Source: an uncultured Actinomycetes bacterium | Lineage (GTDB): Bacteria; Actinomycetota; Acidimicrobiia; Acidimicrobiales; Microtrichaceae | Length of the DNA stretch: 52,872 nucleotides | Direction: 5' to 3' | Assembly: GCA_903873135.1 (NCBI GenBank) | Contig: CAIQNH010000134.1 | Coordinates: 1-52,872 of the forward strand | Part shown: piece after piece, positions 8,577-19,428 of the stretch | Numbering within the stretch: position 1 is the stretch's first letter | Layout: every line of letters starts with the position of its first letter | Notes under the pieces: model-generated | What the model saw: only the letters and a program-made list of their open reading frames with translations | Told to the model about the DNA's origin: nothing | Database searches by the model: none | Program-made: the position numbers and the translations under genes

Positions 8577-9659
8577 GTGGGCGCCGGTCAGCTGCAGCGA
8601 CTGGGAGTGGCCGCCGCCGTCGTCGACGGTCGGGTGGTGACGGGTGACGTGGCGGTCGACCTCGAGCGAGGTGTGGTCGACGGAGTGGGTCTGCTCCCGG
8701 CGGGCCGGGGACTCGCACACCCGGGGTTGGTCGACCTGCAGGTCAACGGTTTCGGTCGACGGGACCTGCGCAGCGCCGAGGTCGACGACGTGCTGGCCGT
8801 GGCGGCCGACCTGGCCGCCGCCGGTGCCACGGCGTTCCAGCCGACCATCCACTCCGCCACGGTCGAGACCTACCTCGTGACGCTCCGCGCCATCGACGCG
8901 GCCCGGTCCGTGGCCGCGTCGGGCGCGGTCGGCGGCGCCCGGATCCTCGGGGCCCACCTGGAAGGGCCCTTCCTCTCGCCGGCCTGGGCGGGTGCGCACG
9001 ACCCGTCGACCCTGGTGCCGGTCGACCTCGACCTCCTCGACGCGCTGCTCGACGCCGGCGAGGTGGGCATGGTGACCCTGGCGCCGGAGCTCGAGGGAGC
9101 CCTGGACCTCGTCGCCCGTCTGCGGGCGCGCGGGGTCGTGGCGTCCGTCGGTCACACCGACGCCGACGTCCGGACCTTCCGGGCGGCGGTCGACGCCGGG
9201 GTCACCCACCTGACCCACTGCTGGAACGCCCACCGTCGGTTCGTGGCCCGCGACCCCGGACCGGCGGGCGCAGCGCTCGCCGACCCCCGGGTGACGGTCG
9301 GTCTCGTCGCGGACCTCGAGCACGTCGCCCCCGAGACGGTCGCGTTCACGCTCGCCGCAGCGGCCGGTCGGGTGGCCGCCACGACCGACGCCGTGGCGGC
9401 GGTGCCCGGTCCGCCCGGTGAGGCTGGTCCGTTGCGGGGAGGTCGGCTCGGCCCGGTGGACGTGCTCGCCCGGCTGCGTTCCCTCGGACTCGGCTGGGAC
9501 GTGGTGTCGGCGGCCTGCTCCGCCACGCCGGCGCGGGTGGTGGGCCTGGGACCTCGCACCCTGGTCCCGGGGACGGTCGCCGACGTGGTGGTGCTCGACG
9601 ACCGGCTCGAGGTGGAACGGACGCTCGTGGCGGGCCGCCAGGTCGCCGGTCGCCGCTGA
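8577..9659 (+). CDS. nagA: N-acetylglucosamine-6-phosphate deacetylase-like amidohydrolase
   Basis: 360 residues. The order fits NagA: HPGLVDLQVNGFGRRD (HP-G-D-Q-NG), GATAFQPTIHS, GAHLEGPFLSP with the metal-binding Glu, SVGHTDAD with a metal His, GVTHLTHCWNAH, and TTDAVAAV with the catalytic Asp. The usual THLFNAM stretch is THCWNAH here, so the substrate loop may differ. NagA removes acetate from GlcNAc-6-P in cell-wall amino-sugar recycling. The start follows a TACCCT hexamer by seven bases. It diverges from galT-galK; no nagB or transporter is nearby. Confidence 0.87.
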   Translation: MGAGQLQRLGVAAAVVDGRVVTGDVAVDLERGVVDGVGLLPAGRGLAHPGLVDLQVNGFGRRDLRSAEVDDVLAVAADLAAAGATAFQPTIHSATVETYLVTLRAIDAARSVAASGAVGGARILGAHLEGPFLSPAWAGAHDPSTLVPVDLDLLDALLDAGEVGMVTLAPELEGALDLVARLRARGVVASVGHTDADVRTFRAAVDAGVTHLTHCWNAHRRFVARDPGPAGAALADPRVTVGLVADLEHVAPETVAFTLAAAAGRVAATTDAVAAVPGPPGEAGPLRGGRLGPVDVLARLRSLGLGWDVVSAACSATPARVVGLGPRTLVPGTVADVVVLDDRLEVERTLVAGRQVAGRR

Positions 9660-9690
9660 CCCCACGCCCGACGAGCCGACGGCGACCGGA

Positions 9691-9720
9691 TTGACCCCCG
9701 GGTGGGTCGCCGAACACACT
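9691..9720 (+). promoter_or_regulatory. Promoter (TTGACC, 18 bp, CACACT) for the alpha/beta hydrolase
   Basis: TTGACC at 9691-9696 and CACACT at 9715-9720 are separated by 18 bp. The -10 ends six bases before the GTG at 9727, so the mRNA is probably leaderless. This is one of the few starts here with a near-consensus -35. Confidence 0.6.
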
Positions 9721-9726
9721 GCTCCC

Positions 9727-10620
9727 GTGCCGACCACCAGCTCCGCTCCGGGCATCGACCTCCACTACGACACGGTCGGGGACGGCCCCGAGACGCTGCT
9801 GCTCGTGTGCGGGCTCGGCGCCCAGTCGATCGGCTACGACGTGGAGCTCTGCGAGCGGCTCGGTGCGCTCGGCGTGCGGGTGGTCCGGTTCGACAACCGC
9901 GACACCGGGCTGAGCACGCACCTGCACGACCGGGAGCCCGACGTGCTGTCGGCCATCGCCGCTGCCGGTTCCGGCGGCACCGTCGACGCTCCGTACGACC
10001 TGAGCGACATGGCGCGCGACGCCGTGGCGGTGCTCGACGCCGTGGGTGCCGACCGGGCCCACGTGGTGGGGGCCTCGATGGGCGGCATGATCGCCCAGAC
10101 CGTGGCGATCGAGCACCCGGACCGGGTGGCGTCGCTCACCTCGATCATGTCGACGACCGGAGAGCCCGACGTCGGCGTCCCGGACCCGGAGGTGCTGCTC
10201 TCGCTCGTCGGGGTCCTGGCGCCGACGGAGGACCGGACGGCCCGCGTCGACGGCATGGTCGAGCTGGCCCGGATCATCGGGACCGGGTGGTGCTTCGACG
10301 AGGTCCGGGCCCGTGAGCGTGCGGTCCAGTCGGTCGAGCGGGCCGACGACGCGCTCGGTGTGGCCCGGCAGCTGACCGCCATCCTGGCCTCCGGTTCCCG
10401 TGCCGCCGACCTGCCGGGCGTCTCGGCCCCGACGGTGGTGCTCCACGGGGACGCCGACCGGTTGGTCGCGCACAGCGGTGGCGTGCGCACCGCCGAGCTC
10501 GTCCCGGACGCGGAGCTGCGCACGCTCGAACGGATGGCGCACGACCTGCCCCCGGAGTACTGGTCGCAGATCGTCGACGGTGTCGCCGCGGCGGTCGCAC
10601 GGGCCGGCGGAGCCGGCTGA
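9727..10620 (+). CDS. Alpha/beta-hydrolase fold protein
   Basis: 297 residues. The nucleophile elbow is [17 protein letters not shown] precedes it as the oxyanion region; [10 protein letters not shown] follows beta-4; [10 protein letters not shown] carries the acid; a His near the C-terminus (MAHDLP) completes the triad. The sequence resembles the RsbQ/3-oxoadipate enol-lactonase-like group, but the substrate cannot be stated. It is followed 56 bp later by a CaiB/BaiF gene with its own Shine-Dalgarno site; the two may be co-transcribed. Confidence 0.85.
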   Translation: MPTTSSAPGIDLHYDTVGDGPETLLLVCGLGAQSIGYDVELCERLGALGVRVVRFDNRDTGLSTHLHDREPDVLSAIAAAGSGGTVDAPYDLSDMARDAVAVLDAVGADRAHVVGASMGGMIAQTVAIEHPDRVASLTSIMSTTGEPDVGVPDPEVLLSLVGVLAPTEDRTARVDGMVELARIIGTGWCFDEVRARERAVQSVERADDALGVARQLTAILASGSRAADLPGVSAPTVVLHGDADRLVAHSGGVRTAELVPDAELRTLERMAHDLPPEYWSQIVDGVAAAVARAGGAG

Positions 10621-10676
10621 GCCACACAACCTCGACCCGGCCGCCCGGTCGGGTCCGACGACGGCGAGGAGGGTCC

Positions 10677-11843
10677 GTGGGACCACTGGACGGAGTGAAG
10701 GTCATCGAGGTGGCGGGGATCGGCCCGGGACCGTTCGTCGCCATGCTGCTCGCCGACATGGGCGCGGACGTGATCCGGGTCGACCGTGCCGACCGGGCGG
10801 CGGGGGGAGATCCGTCGGCCCCGCCCGTGGACGTGCTCAACCGGGGTCGCCGCTCGGTGGCGATCGACCTGAAGTCCCCGGCGGGAGTCGAGGTGCTCCT
10901 CGAGCTCGTCGACCGGGCCGACGCCCTGGTGGAGGGGTTCCGCCCCGGTGTCACGGAGCGTCTCGGGTTCGGACCCGACGTCTGCCTGGAGCGCAACCCG
11001 CGCCTGGTCTACGGGCGGATGACGGGCTGGGGTCAGGAGGGTCCGTACGCCCACACCGCAGGGCACGACATCAACTACATCGCGCTGTCCGGCGTGCTGG
11101 CGCACCTGGGTCGGGCCGGCGAGCCACCCACACCGCCGATCAACCTGGTCGGGGACTTCGGCGGCGGCGCCATGCTGCTGGCGTTCGGTCTGGTGTGCGG
11201 CCTGCTGGAGGCGCAGCGGTCGGGTGAGGGTCAGGTGGTCGACGCGGCCATGGTCGACGGCTCGGCGCTCCTCATGACGATGATGTGGGCGTTCACGGCC
11301 ATGGGGATCTGGAACGAGGAGCGGGGGGCCAACCTCCTCGACACGGGTGCCCACTTCTACGACACCTACCGTTGCAGTGACGGCGAGTACGTCTCCATCG
11401 GCTCCATCGAGTCGCAGTTCTACGCCCAGTTGGTCGAGCTCACCGGCCTGGCCGAGGACTACGCGTCCCGGGGCGAGGAGCTGCCGCACCAGATGGACCG
11501 GGCCCGGTGGGGCGAGCTGCGCGAGCGTCTGTCGGCCATCTTCGCGACCCGCACCCGTGACGAGTGGTGCGAGGTCATGGAGGGCACCGACGTGTGCTTC
11601 GCCCCGGTGCTCACCATGAGCGAGGCCCGACGTCACCCGCACAACGTCGAGCGGGGCACGTTCGTGGAGGTGGCGGGCATCCCGCAGCCGGCCCCGGCCC
11701 CCCGCTTCAGCCGGACGCCGGGTGGGATCCAGCGACCCCCCTCGCACGAGGGACAGCACACCGACGAGGTGCTCTCCGAGTGGCTCGGGATCGACCCCGG
11801 CCGGCTCGCCGCCCTGCGCGGCGACGGCGTCGTCGCCGGCTGA
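10677..11843 (+). CDS. CaiB/BaiF family III CoA-transferase, alpha-methylacyl-CoA racemase-like
   Basis: 388 residues. The N-terminus ([28 protein letters not shown]), then [13 protein letters not shown] and [19 protein letters not shown], match the Mcr/AMACR branch, where His and Asp in the latter segment act in proton exchange at C2 of 2-methylacyl-CoAs. Such enzymes act in branched-chain fatty acid or sterol side-chain breakdown. GTG at 10677 follows a GAGGAGG Shine-Dalgarno run by four bases, so it is leadered, unlike its neighbours. Other family III CoA transferases look similar; racemase is the best guess. Confidence 0.83.
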   Translation: MGPLDGVKVIEVAGIGPGPFVAMLLADMGADVIRVDRADRAAGGDPSAPPVDVLNRGRRSVAIDLKSPAGVEVLLELVDRADALVEGFRPGVTERLGFGPDVCLERNPRLVYGRMTGWGQEGPYAHTAGHDINYIALSGVLAHLGRAGEPPTPPINLVGDFGGGAMLLAFGLVCGLLEAQRSGEGQVVDAAMVDGSALLMTMMWAFTAMGIWNEERGANLLDTGAHFYDTYRCSDGEYVSIGSIESQFYAQLVELTGLAEDYASRGEELPHQMDRARWGELRERLSAIFATRTRDEWCEVMEGTDVCFAPVLTMSEARRHPHNVERGTFVEVAGIPQPAPAPRFSRTPGGIQRPPSHEGQHTDEVLSEWLGIDPGRLAALRGDGVVAG

Positions 11844-11854
11844 GCGAGCACCGC

Positions 11855-11860
11855 TAGCGT
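11855..11860 (+). promoter_or_regulatory. Leaderless -10 element of the PIG-L gene
   Basis: TAGCGT ends seven bases before the ATG at 11868, spacer CACGGAC, no SD site. Confidence 0.6.
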
Positions 11861-11867
11861 CACGGAC

Positions 11868-12701
11868 ATGGCCACCGTCGTCTCGTTCCACGCCCACCCC
11901 GACGACGAGTGCATCGTCTCCGGAGGGACGCTCGCCGCCGCGCACGCCGCCGGGCACCGCACCGTGCTGGTGGTGGCGACCCGCGGGGAGCTCGGGGAGG
12001 TCGCACCGGACGTGCTCGCCCCGGGTGAGACGCTCGGCGAGCGTCGGACGGGGGAGCTGCTCGAGGCCGCCCGGGTGCTCGGCATCGACCGGGTGGAGTT
12101 CCTCGGGTACACGGACTCGGGTGTGGTCGGCGACGAGGGCAACGACGCTCCGGGCTCGTTCTGGTCCGCTGAGGTGGACGAGGCGGCGGCCCGCCTCTCG
12201 GCGATCCTCGACGAGGAGCGGCCACAGGTGCTCACCGTCTACGACGACCACGGCGGCTACGGCCACCCGGACCACATCCAGGTCCACCGGGTGGGCCACC
12301 TCGCGGCCCGTCGCAGCGGGGTGCCCCGGGTCCTCGAGGTCACCATGAACCGGGACCACATCCGCAACCTGATCGAGGCGCAGGCGGCCGAGGCGGTCGG
12401 CGAGGTCGCCAACGAGCTGCCGGTGGAGGACCCCGGAGCCACGCTGGACGTGCCCGACGTGGACGGCGACGAGCCGTTCGGCTCGCCCGAGGAGATCATC
12501 ACCCACGCCGTCGACGTCTCGGACTGGCTCGCTGCGAAGCGGGACGCCATGCGGGCGCACGCCAGCCAGATCCCCGAGGACTCGTGGTTCCTCCAGCTGT
12601 CCGACGAGGAGTTCGCTGCCGCGTTCGGCACCGAGTGGTACATCGACCCGGCGGCACCGCGGGCCGAGGGCGCGCCCTTCCTCGACTCGATCTGGCGCTG
12701 A
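11868..12701 (+). CDS. PIG-L/LmbE-type zinc deacetylase (mycothiol-pathway family)
   Basis: 277 residues. HAHPDDEC near the N-terminus (residues about 8-15) and GYGHPDHIQVH carry the zinc ligands of the PIG-L fold, the family of the mycothiol enzymes MshB and Mca. The Mca-type HPDDESSKG continuation is replaced by HPDDECIVSGG, so I do not assign it to either. A role in thiol metabolism is plausible for an actinobacterium; removal of other N-acetylglucosaminyl acetyl groups is equally possible. The start follows a TAGCGT hexamer by seven bases. Confidence 0.82.
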   Translation: MATVVSFHAHPDDECIVSGGTLAAAHAAGHRTVLVVATRGELGEVAPDVLAPGETLGERRTGELLEAARVLGIDRVEFLGYTDSGVVGDEGNDAPGSFWSAEVDEAAARLSAILDEERPQVLTVYDDHGGYGHPDHIQVHRVGHLAARRSGVPRVLEVTMNRDHIRNLIEAQAAEAVGEVANELPVEDPGATLDVPDVDGDEPFGSPEEIITHAVDVSDWLAAKRDAMRAHASQIPEDSWFLQLSDEEFAAAFGTEWYIDPAAPRAEGAPFLDSIWR

Positions 12702-12732
12702 GGCGGGGAGCGGTGGTCCCGGTCGGCCGGGG

Positions 12733-12738
12733 TACCGT
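12733..12738 (+). promoter_or_regulatory. Leaderless -10 element of the small membrane protein gene
   Basis: TACCGT ends six bases before the GTG at 12745, spacer GCTGAC, no SD site. Confidence 0.55.
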
Positions 12739-12744
12739 GCTGAC

Positions 12745-13113
12745 GTGACCGCCGAGGTGCAGGGCATCCACGAGTGGTGGGCGTGGGTGACCGTCGTGGC
12801 CAACGGTGTCGCCGGCGTGTGGTGCCTGCTCGCCCACTGGGTCCCGTGGTTCCGGGTCAGGGCGGTGTGGTGGTTCGTGGTCGCGGCCGAGGTGTCGATC
12901 GTCGTGCAGGTCGCCCTCGGCGTCTACCTGCTCGCCGTCGGCGGCCTGCCGGCCCCGGAGTTCCACGTCTTCTACGGCTTCCTCGCCGTCGTGGCGGTGG
13001 CGATCCTCGCCGGGTACCGCCAGCAGCTCGTGGCCTGGCAGTACCTGCTCTACGGGTTCGGCGGCCTGTTCGTGATGGGCCTGCTCATCCGGTCGATGAC
13101 GCTCAACCGCTGA
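12745..13113 (+). CDS. Small integral membrane protein, function unknown
   Basis: 122 residues with about four hydrophobic segments: WWAWVTVVANGVAGVWCLLA, VWWFVVAAEVSIVVQVALGV, FYGFLAVVAVAILAGY and YLLYGFGGLFVMGLL. It is Trp/Tyr-rich, has no signal peptide cleavage site, and ends in a short basic tail. I do not recognise the family. It has its own TACCGT hexamer six bases before the GTG, is followed by a hairpin shared with the convergent pckG, and looks monocistronic. Confidence 0.75.
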   Translation: MTAEVQGIHEWWAWVTVVANGVAGVWCLLAHWVPWFRVRAVWWFVVAAEVSIVVQVALGVYLLAVGGLPAPEFHVFYGFLAVVAVAILAGYRQQLVAWQYLLYGFGGLFVMGLLIRSMTLNR

Positions 13114-13133
13114 GGCCGAGCGCCGTCCTCAGC
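13109..13133. terminator. Hairpin spanning two convergent stop codons
   Basis: GCTGAGG and CCTCAGC form a perfect 7-bp stem with an 11-base loop. Each arm contains the stop codon of one of the two convergent genes. It is a plausible bidirectional terminator, with no T-tract. Confidence 0.4.
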
Positions 13134-14937
13134 CGTTGAGTCGGCGCTCGAGCTCGCTGAGCTCGGTCCGCATCTCCTCGGGCAGCCGCTCACCGATCGA
13201 GTCGAAGTGGGCGTTGATGAGCTCCACCTCGTCCTTCCAGGAGATCGGGTCGACGCCGAGCAGCATCTCGACCGTCTCCTCCGACAGGTCGAGACCGTCG
13301 AGGTCGAGCGAGTCCCGGGTGGGCACCCGACCGATCGGGGTGTCGGTGGCGTCGGCCGTGCCGGCCACCCGCTCGAGGACCCACTTGAGGACCCGGCTGT
13401 TCTCACCGAACCCGGGCCACAGGAAGCTCCCGGTGTCGGACTTGCGGAACCAGTTGACCCAGAACAGGCGCGGCAGCTTGTCGGCGTCGGTCGCCCGGCC
13501 GATCTCCAGCCAGTGTCCGATGTAGTCGCCGACGTTGTAGCCCATGAACGGCAGCATGGCGAAGGGGTCGAACCGCACGTCGCCGATGGCGCCCGCTGCG
13601 GCGGCCGTCTTCTCCGAGGACATGATCGACCCCAGGAAGGTGCCGTGCTGCCAGGACGTCGACTCGGTGACGAGCGGGACGTTCGTGGCCCGTCGCCCGC
13701 CGAAGAGGATCGCCGAGATCGGCACGCCGGCCGGGTCCTCCCACACGGGGGAGATGGACGGGCACTGCGAGGCGGGTGCGGTGAACCGGGCGTTCGGGTG
13801 GGCGGCGGGGGAGTCCGACGCCGGCGTCCAGTCCTGGCCGCGCCAGTCGATCAGGTGGGCGGGCGGCTCGTCGGTCATGTCCTCCCACCACACGTCGCCG
13901 TCGTCGGTGGCGGCGACGTTGGTGAAGATGCTGTTGCCCCACAGGGTGGCCATGGCGTTGCGGTTGGTCGTGTCGGACGTGCCGGGGGCCACGCCGAAGA
14001 ACCCGGCCTCCGGGTTGATCGCGTAGAGGCGACCGTCCTCGCCGAACTCCATCCAGGCGATGTCGTCGCCGACCGTCTCGACCTTCCAGCCCGGGAGCGA
14101 CGGGACGAGCATGGCCATGTTGGTCTTGCCGCAGGCCGACGGGAACGCCGCGGCCACGTAGACCGTCTCACCGTCGGGCGGGGTGATCCCGAGGATCAGC
14201 ATGTGCTCGGCCATCCACCCGCCGTCACGGGCCATGGTCGAGGCGATCCGCAGCGCGAAGCACTTCTTGCCGAGCAGGGCGTTGCCGCCGTAGCCCGACC
14301 CGTACGACCAGATCTCCCGGGTCTCCGGGAAGTGCGAGATGTACTTGTTGTCCCCGTCGCAGGGCCAGGCCACGTCGTCCCGGCGCACGCCGTCGGCGTC
14401 GACGAGCGGGTAGCCGACCGAGTGCACGCAGGGCACGAACTCGCCGTCGGCACCGAGGACGTCGAGCGCTCCCTGGCCCATGCGGGTCATGATCCGCATG
14501 GACACCGCCACGTACGGCGAGTCGGTCAGCTCCACGCCGATGTGGGCGATCGGCGAGCCGAGCGGACCCATGGAGAACGGCACCACGTACATGGTCCGAC
14601 CCCGCATGGCCCCCCGGTACAGCTCGAGCATCTCGGCCTTGAGCTCGGCCGGGTCGCGCCAGTTGTTGGTCGGTCCGGCGTCGATCTCCCGCTCGGAGGC
14701 GATGAAGGTGCGGTCCTCCACCCGGGCCACGTCGGCCGGGTCGGACGTCGCCAGGAAGCTGTTCGGGCGCACGGCGTCGTCGAGGCGCGTGAAGGTGCCC
14801 TGCTCCACGAGGAGGGCGCAGAGTCGGTCGTACTCCTCGTCGGAGCCGTCGCACCACTCCACTGCGTCGGGCTGCAGGATCTCCTGCCACTCCGCGACCC
14901 AGTCGACGAGCTGCTGGTTGGTGGTGACGGACGCCAT
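13129..14937 (-). CDS. pckG: GTP-dependent phosphoenolpyruvate carboxykinase
   Basis: 602 residues, normal for the GTP-type enzyme. [13 protein letters not shown] near residue 265 is the PEPCK P-loop (kinase-1a) with the reactive Cys. [40 protein letters not shown] (metal) and [14 protein letters not shown] follow the family. It interconverts oxaloacetate and PEP, linking the TCA cycle to gluconeogenesis. ATG at 14937 follows a GAGGAG site by four bases. It lies 23 bp downstream of the cold-shock-like gene and is probably transcribed with it. Confidence 0.96.
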   Translation of the reverse strand: MASVTTNQQLVDWVAEWQEILQPDAVEWCDGSDEEYDRLCALLVEQGTFTRLDDAVRPNSFLATSDPADVARVEDRTFIASEREIDAGPTNNWRDPAELKAEMLELYRGAMRGRTMYVVPFSMGPLGSPIAHIGVELTDSPYVAVSMRIMTRMGQGALDVLGADGEFVPCVHSVGYPLVDADGVRRDDVAWPCDGDNKYISHFPETREIWSYGSGYGGNALLGKKCFALRIASTMARDGGWMAEHMLILGITPPDGETVYVAAAFPSACGKTNMAMLVPSLPGWKVETVGDDIAWMEFGEDGRLYAINPEAGFFGVAPGTSDTTNRNAMATLWGNSIFTNVAATDDGDVWWEDMTDEPPAHLIDWRGQDWTPASDSPAAHPNARFTAPASQCPSISPVWEDPAGVPISAILFGGRRATNVPLVTESTSWQHGTFLGSIMSSEKTAAAAGAIGDVRFDPFAMLPFMGYNVGDYIGHWLEIGRATDADKLPRLFWVNWFRKSDTGSFLWPGFGENSRVLKWVLERVAGTADATDTPIGRVPTRDSLDLDGLDLSEETVEMLLGVDPISWKDEVELINAHFDSIGERLPEEMRTELSELERRLNG

Positions 14938-14960
14938 GTCGCTCCTCAGGGTCGGGTGCC

Positions 14961-15221
14961 TCAGCTCGCGTCCGGCTCGGGGACGGGCTCGGCGTGTGCG
15001 TCGAGGTCGGGTGTGCCCATGTCTCGCTCGGACCCGAGACTCAGCCGGGTCGCCCGGCCGTCGCCGTCGAGCTCGAAGCAGACACGCTGCCCCTGTCGGA
15101 GCATCCGGAACACCGAACCGGTCAGGGCGTCGGCTGCGAGGTCGTACTCGGCGAGGTCGGTGTCGGTCACGACGGTTCCGTCACCCGTGGACGGATCGTA
15201 GGACTTGATGACTCCCTGCAA
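14961..15221 (-). CDS. Small cold-shock-domain-like protein (degenerate CSD), TTG start
   Basis: 86 residues. [20 protein letters not shown], then [20 protein letters not shown], follow the strand order of cold-shock proteins (normally GTVKWFN..KGFGFI...LREGQRVEFEV). The aromatic RNP1 residues are missing (TGDGTVV replaces KGFGFI), as is the RNP2 VFVH motif. The C-terminal 20 residues are acidic and Pro-rich. I chose TTG at 15221 because translation from it begins exactly at the domain and a GAGGAG site lies eight bases upstream. It precedes pckG. Nucleic-acid binding by the usual surface is doubtful. Confidence 0.68.
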   Translation of the reverse strand: MQGVIKSYDPSTGDGTVVTDTDLAEYDLAADALTGSVFRMLRQGQRVCFELDGDGRATRLSLGSERDMGTPDLDAHAEPVPEPDAS

Positions 15222-15291
15222 CCGTCCGGCTCCTCGGTCCTCGTCGCCCCAGCGCTGGCTGGATGCGTCCCCGTGCTCCTCGGGTCCGCGT

Positions 15292-15320
15292 ACGGTACAG
15301 ACCGCCCGCCGGTGCGGCAA
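15292..15320 (-). promoter_or_regulatory. Promoter (TTGCCG, 17 bp, TACCGT) for the CSD-like gene and pckG
   Basis: On the minus strand, TTGCCG at 15320-15315 and TACCGT at 15297-15292 are separated by 17 bp. Transcription would start near 15285, giving a leader of about 60 nt with an SD site before the TTG. It diverges from the leaderless recG promoter. Confidence 0.5.
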
Positions 15321-15377
15321 AGCAGTCCGTCGACCGGGCCCCAGGCGGGTCCGCCCGGTCCGGGAGCGCCGGGTCGG

Positions 15378-15383
15378 TAGGCT
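15378..15383 (+). promoter_or_regulatory. Leaderless -10 element of recG
   Basis: TAGGCT ends seven bases before the GTG at 15391, spacer CCGGATC, no SD site. Confidence 0.6.
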
Positions 15384-15390
15384 CCGGATC

Positions 15391-17553
<2,163 letters not shown>

Positions 17554-17578
17554 GCCGAGCACGCCGGAGGGCCGACTG

Positions 17579-18133
17579 ATGCGGATCGTGGCGGGGACCG
17601 CCCGGGGGCGACGGCTCGAGGCGCCCCGGGGTGCTGCGGTGCGGCCGACGTCGGACCGGGTACGGGAGTCGGTGTTCAACTCGCTGCAGTCCCTCGGTGC
17701 GCTCGACGGGTCCGTCGTGGTCGACCTGTTCGCCGGCACCGGAGCGCTCGGTCTGGAGGCCAGGTCCCGCGGCGCCGCCGAGGTCCACCTGGTGGAGCGC
17801 GACCGCTCCGCCCGGGCCGCCATCGCCCGGAACGTCGAGTCGACCGGGCTGGCCGACGGCGTGCACCTGGTACCCCGGGACGTCCTCGCGGCGGTCGCTC
17901 CGGAGGGGGACCTGGCCGGGGTTGAGGCGACCCTGGTGCTGGCGGACCCCCCGTACGCCTTCGACGACTGGGACCGGCTCCTCGGGGCGATCGCCGAGCG
18001 GTGGCCGGACGCCCTGGTGGTGGTGGAGTCGGACCGGGAGCTGGCCGTCGGTGGGGTCCCCGGGTTGGTCGGTCGGCGTGTGGCCGCGCGACGCTACGGA
18101 ACTACGGTGGTCACGTTCGTCCACCCCCGGTGA
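17579..18133 (+). CDS. rsmD: 16S rRNA (guanine966-N2)-methyltransferase RsmD
   Basis: 184 residues. RIVAGTARGRRLEAPRG and RPTSDRVRESVFNSL at the N-terminus, VVDLFAGTGALGLEARSRGA (SAM-binding motif I), VHLVERDRSARAA, and ADPPYAFDDW with the DPPY catalytic motif are all typical. It methylates G966 in helix 31 of 16S rRNA. The ATG lies 25 bp after recG. The rsmD-coaD pair is conserved across many bacteria. Confidence 0.95.
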   Translation: MRIVAGTARGRRLEAPRGAAVRPTSDRVRESVFNSLQSLGALDGSVVVDLFAGTGALGLEARSRGAAEVHLVERDRSARAAIARNVESTGLADGVHLVPRDVLAAVAPEGDLAGVEATLVLADPPYAFDDWDRLLGAIAERWPDALVVVESDRELAVGGVPGLVGRRVAARRYGTTVVTFVHPR

Positions 18134-18195
18134 TGGAGTCCGCCCGGCGGGGCGGGACCGAGGAGGTTCGCAGTGTCGATGGAGCGGAGCGCGTC

Positions 18196-18675
18196 GTGAC
18201 GGTCGTGCTGTACCCCGGGTCGTTCGACCCGATCCACAACGGCCACGTGGAGATCGTCGAGACCGCGTCCCGGTTGTTCGACCGGGTCGTGGTGGCGGCC
18301 ATGCGCAACCCGCAGAAGGGCGAGCCGCTGCTCTCCCTCGCCGACCGCCAGCAGCTGATCGAGGACTCCCTCAGCCACCTCGGCAACGTCGAGGTGACGA
18401 TGTTCTCGGCGCTGGTCGTGGACCTCGCCCGTGAGCTCGGCGCCGACTTCATCGTCAAGGGGCTCCGTGCGGTCTCGGACTTCGAGTCCGAGTTGCAGAT
18501 GGCCCAGATGAACCGGTCCATCTCCGGGGTCGACACGCTGTTCATCCCCTCGGCGTCGGGGAACTCGTTCCTGGCCTCGAGGCTCATCCGAGAGATCGCC
18601 CGCTTCGGCGGTGACGTCTCCAACATGGTGCCGGCGCCGGTGGCGGCCCGGCTCGCCGACGTCACGCCCGGCTGA
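18196..18675 (+). CDS. coaD: Phosphopantetheine adenylyltransferase
   Basis: 159 residues, the standard length. YPGSFDPIHNGH carries the nucleotidyltransferase HxGH-type motif, DFIVKGLRAVSDFESELQMAQMN is characteristic, and SGNSFLASRLIREIA stands in for the ISSTxIR motif. It makes dephospho-CoA in coenzyme A synthesis. GTG at 18196 follows a GGAGCGGAG stretch; ATG at 18133, overlapping the rsmD stop, would add 21 residues the family lacks. Confidence 0.95.
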   Translation: MTVVLYPGSFDPIHNGHVEIVETASRLFDRVVVAAMRNPQKGEPLLSLADRQQLIEDSLSHLGNVEVTMFSALVVDLARELGADFIVKGLRAVSDFESELQMAQMNRSISGVDTLFIPSASGNSFLASRLIREIARFGGDVSNMVPAPVAARLADVTPG

Positions 18676-18720
18676 CGGTCGACCCCGGCCGGGTGCCGTC
18701 GGTGCGCCCCCGTCGGCGGG

Positions 18721-18726
18721 TAACGT
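18721..18726 (+). promoter_or_regulatory. -10 element (TAACGT) upstream of the sepIVA-like operon
   Basis: TAACGT lies about 88 bp before the start at 18814, so it would give a leadered transcript. No recognisable -35. The leader contains the hairpin at 18729-18754. Confidence 0.35.
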
Positions 18727-18728
18727 GA

Positions 18729-18754
18729 CCGACGCAGCGACCGACCAGCGTCGG
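18729..18754 (+). promoter_or_regulatory. Leader hairpin upstream of the sepIVA-like gene
   Basis: CCGACGC and GCGTCGG form a perfect 7-bp stem with a 12-base loop, starting three bases after the TAACGT hexamer. A 5-bp GTCCG/CGGAC stem follows further downstream. Role unknown; it could be chance in GC-rich DNA. Confidence 0.3.
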
Positions 18755-18813
18755 CGGTCCGAGCGGCCCGTGGTCCGGGTCCGCCGGTTCTCCGGACGGG
18801 TCGGCAGACGTGA

Positions 18814-19428
18814 GTGGAGCAGGTGAGGCCGGTGACGCCACGAGACGACGAGGACGACCGCCGCGACCCAGCACCGGACCCGTACCGCATGCCCGAGAGC
18901 GAGCAGCTGCTGCGCCGGGTGATCGAGATCGTCGAGTCCGCTCCCGGTCTGCCCATGTCGGCCTCGGTCCGGATCAACAAGGACGAGCTCCTCGAGCTCC
19001 TCGACGACGCCGTCGCCTCGCTCCCCGAGGAGATCCGCAACGCCCGGTGGCTGCTGAAGGAACGTGAGGACTTCACGTCCCGGACCAAGCGTGAGGCCGA
19101 CGAGATCGTCGAGGAGGCCCGGCAGCGGGCGGCGTCGATGGTCGACCGCACCGAGCTCGCCAGGGCGGCCGAGGCCCGGGCCCGGCAGATCATCGACGAG
19201 GCCGAGGCCGAGGCCCGTCGGATGCGTCGGGAGACCGAGGACTTCTGCGACCAGAAGCTGGCGAGCTTCGAGATCGTCCTGGAGCGGATCCGCCAGACGG
19301 TCGAGCGCGGCCGTGACCGGCTCGCCGCTCCGACCATCGAGGAGGCCGAGCTGGCCGACTTCGCGGACCCCGAGGGCGGTCGGGATCCCGGCGACGACGC
19401 CGCCGGGGTGTTCGACCAGGACCTGTGA
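18814..19428 (+). CDS. SepIVA-like DivIVA-family coiled-coil protein
   Basis: 204 residues. The central part (MSASVRINKDELLELLDDAV, then PEEIRNARWLLKEREDF and a long EARQRAASMVDRTELARAAEARARQIIDEAEAEA heptad region given here in outline) is a DivIVA/F0-b-like coiled coil. The same protein type precedes the DUF177 gene and rnc in mycobacteria (Rv2927c; SepIVA in M. smegmatis, a septation factor). Gene order supports the match. The N-terminus is acidic and disordered. Start is uncertain: GTG 18814, 18823 and 18832 are all in frame. The stop overlaps the next GTG. Confidence 0.78.
   Translation: MEQVRPVTPRDDEDDRRDPAPDPYRMPESEQLLRRVIEIVESAPGLPMSASVRINKDELLELLDDAVASLPEEIRNARWLLKEREDFTSRTKREADEIVEEARQRAASMVDRTELARAAEARARQIIDEAEAEARRMRRETEDFCDQKLASFEIVLERIRQTVERGRDRLAAPTIEEAELADFADPEGGRDPGDDAAGVFDQDL

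Noticed and set aside
15286-15303. GTACGGTAC-type near-palindrome between the CSD gene and recG
   Set aside because: Short, overlaps the proposed -10, and does not match a known operator such as a LexA box.
18133-18195. Upstream ATG start for coaD overlapping the rsmD stop
   Set aside because: It would add 21 residues not found in the family. GTG 18196 has an SD site and gives the standard length.
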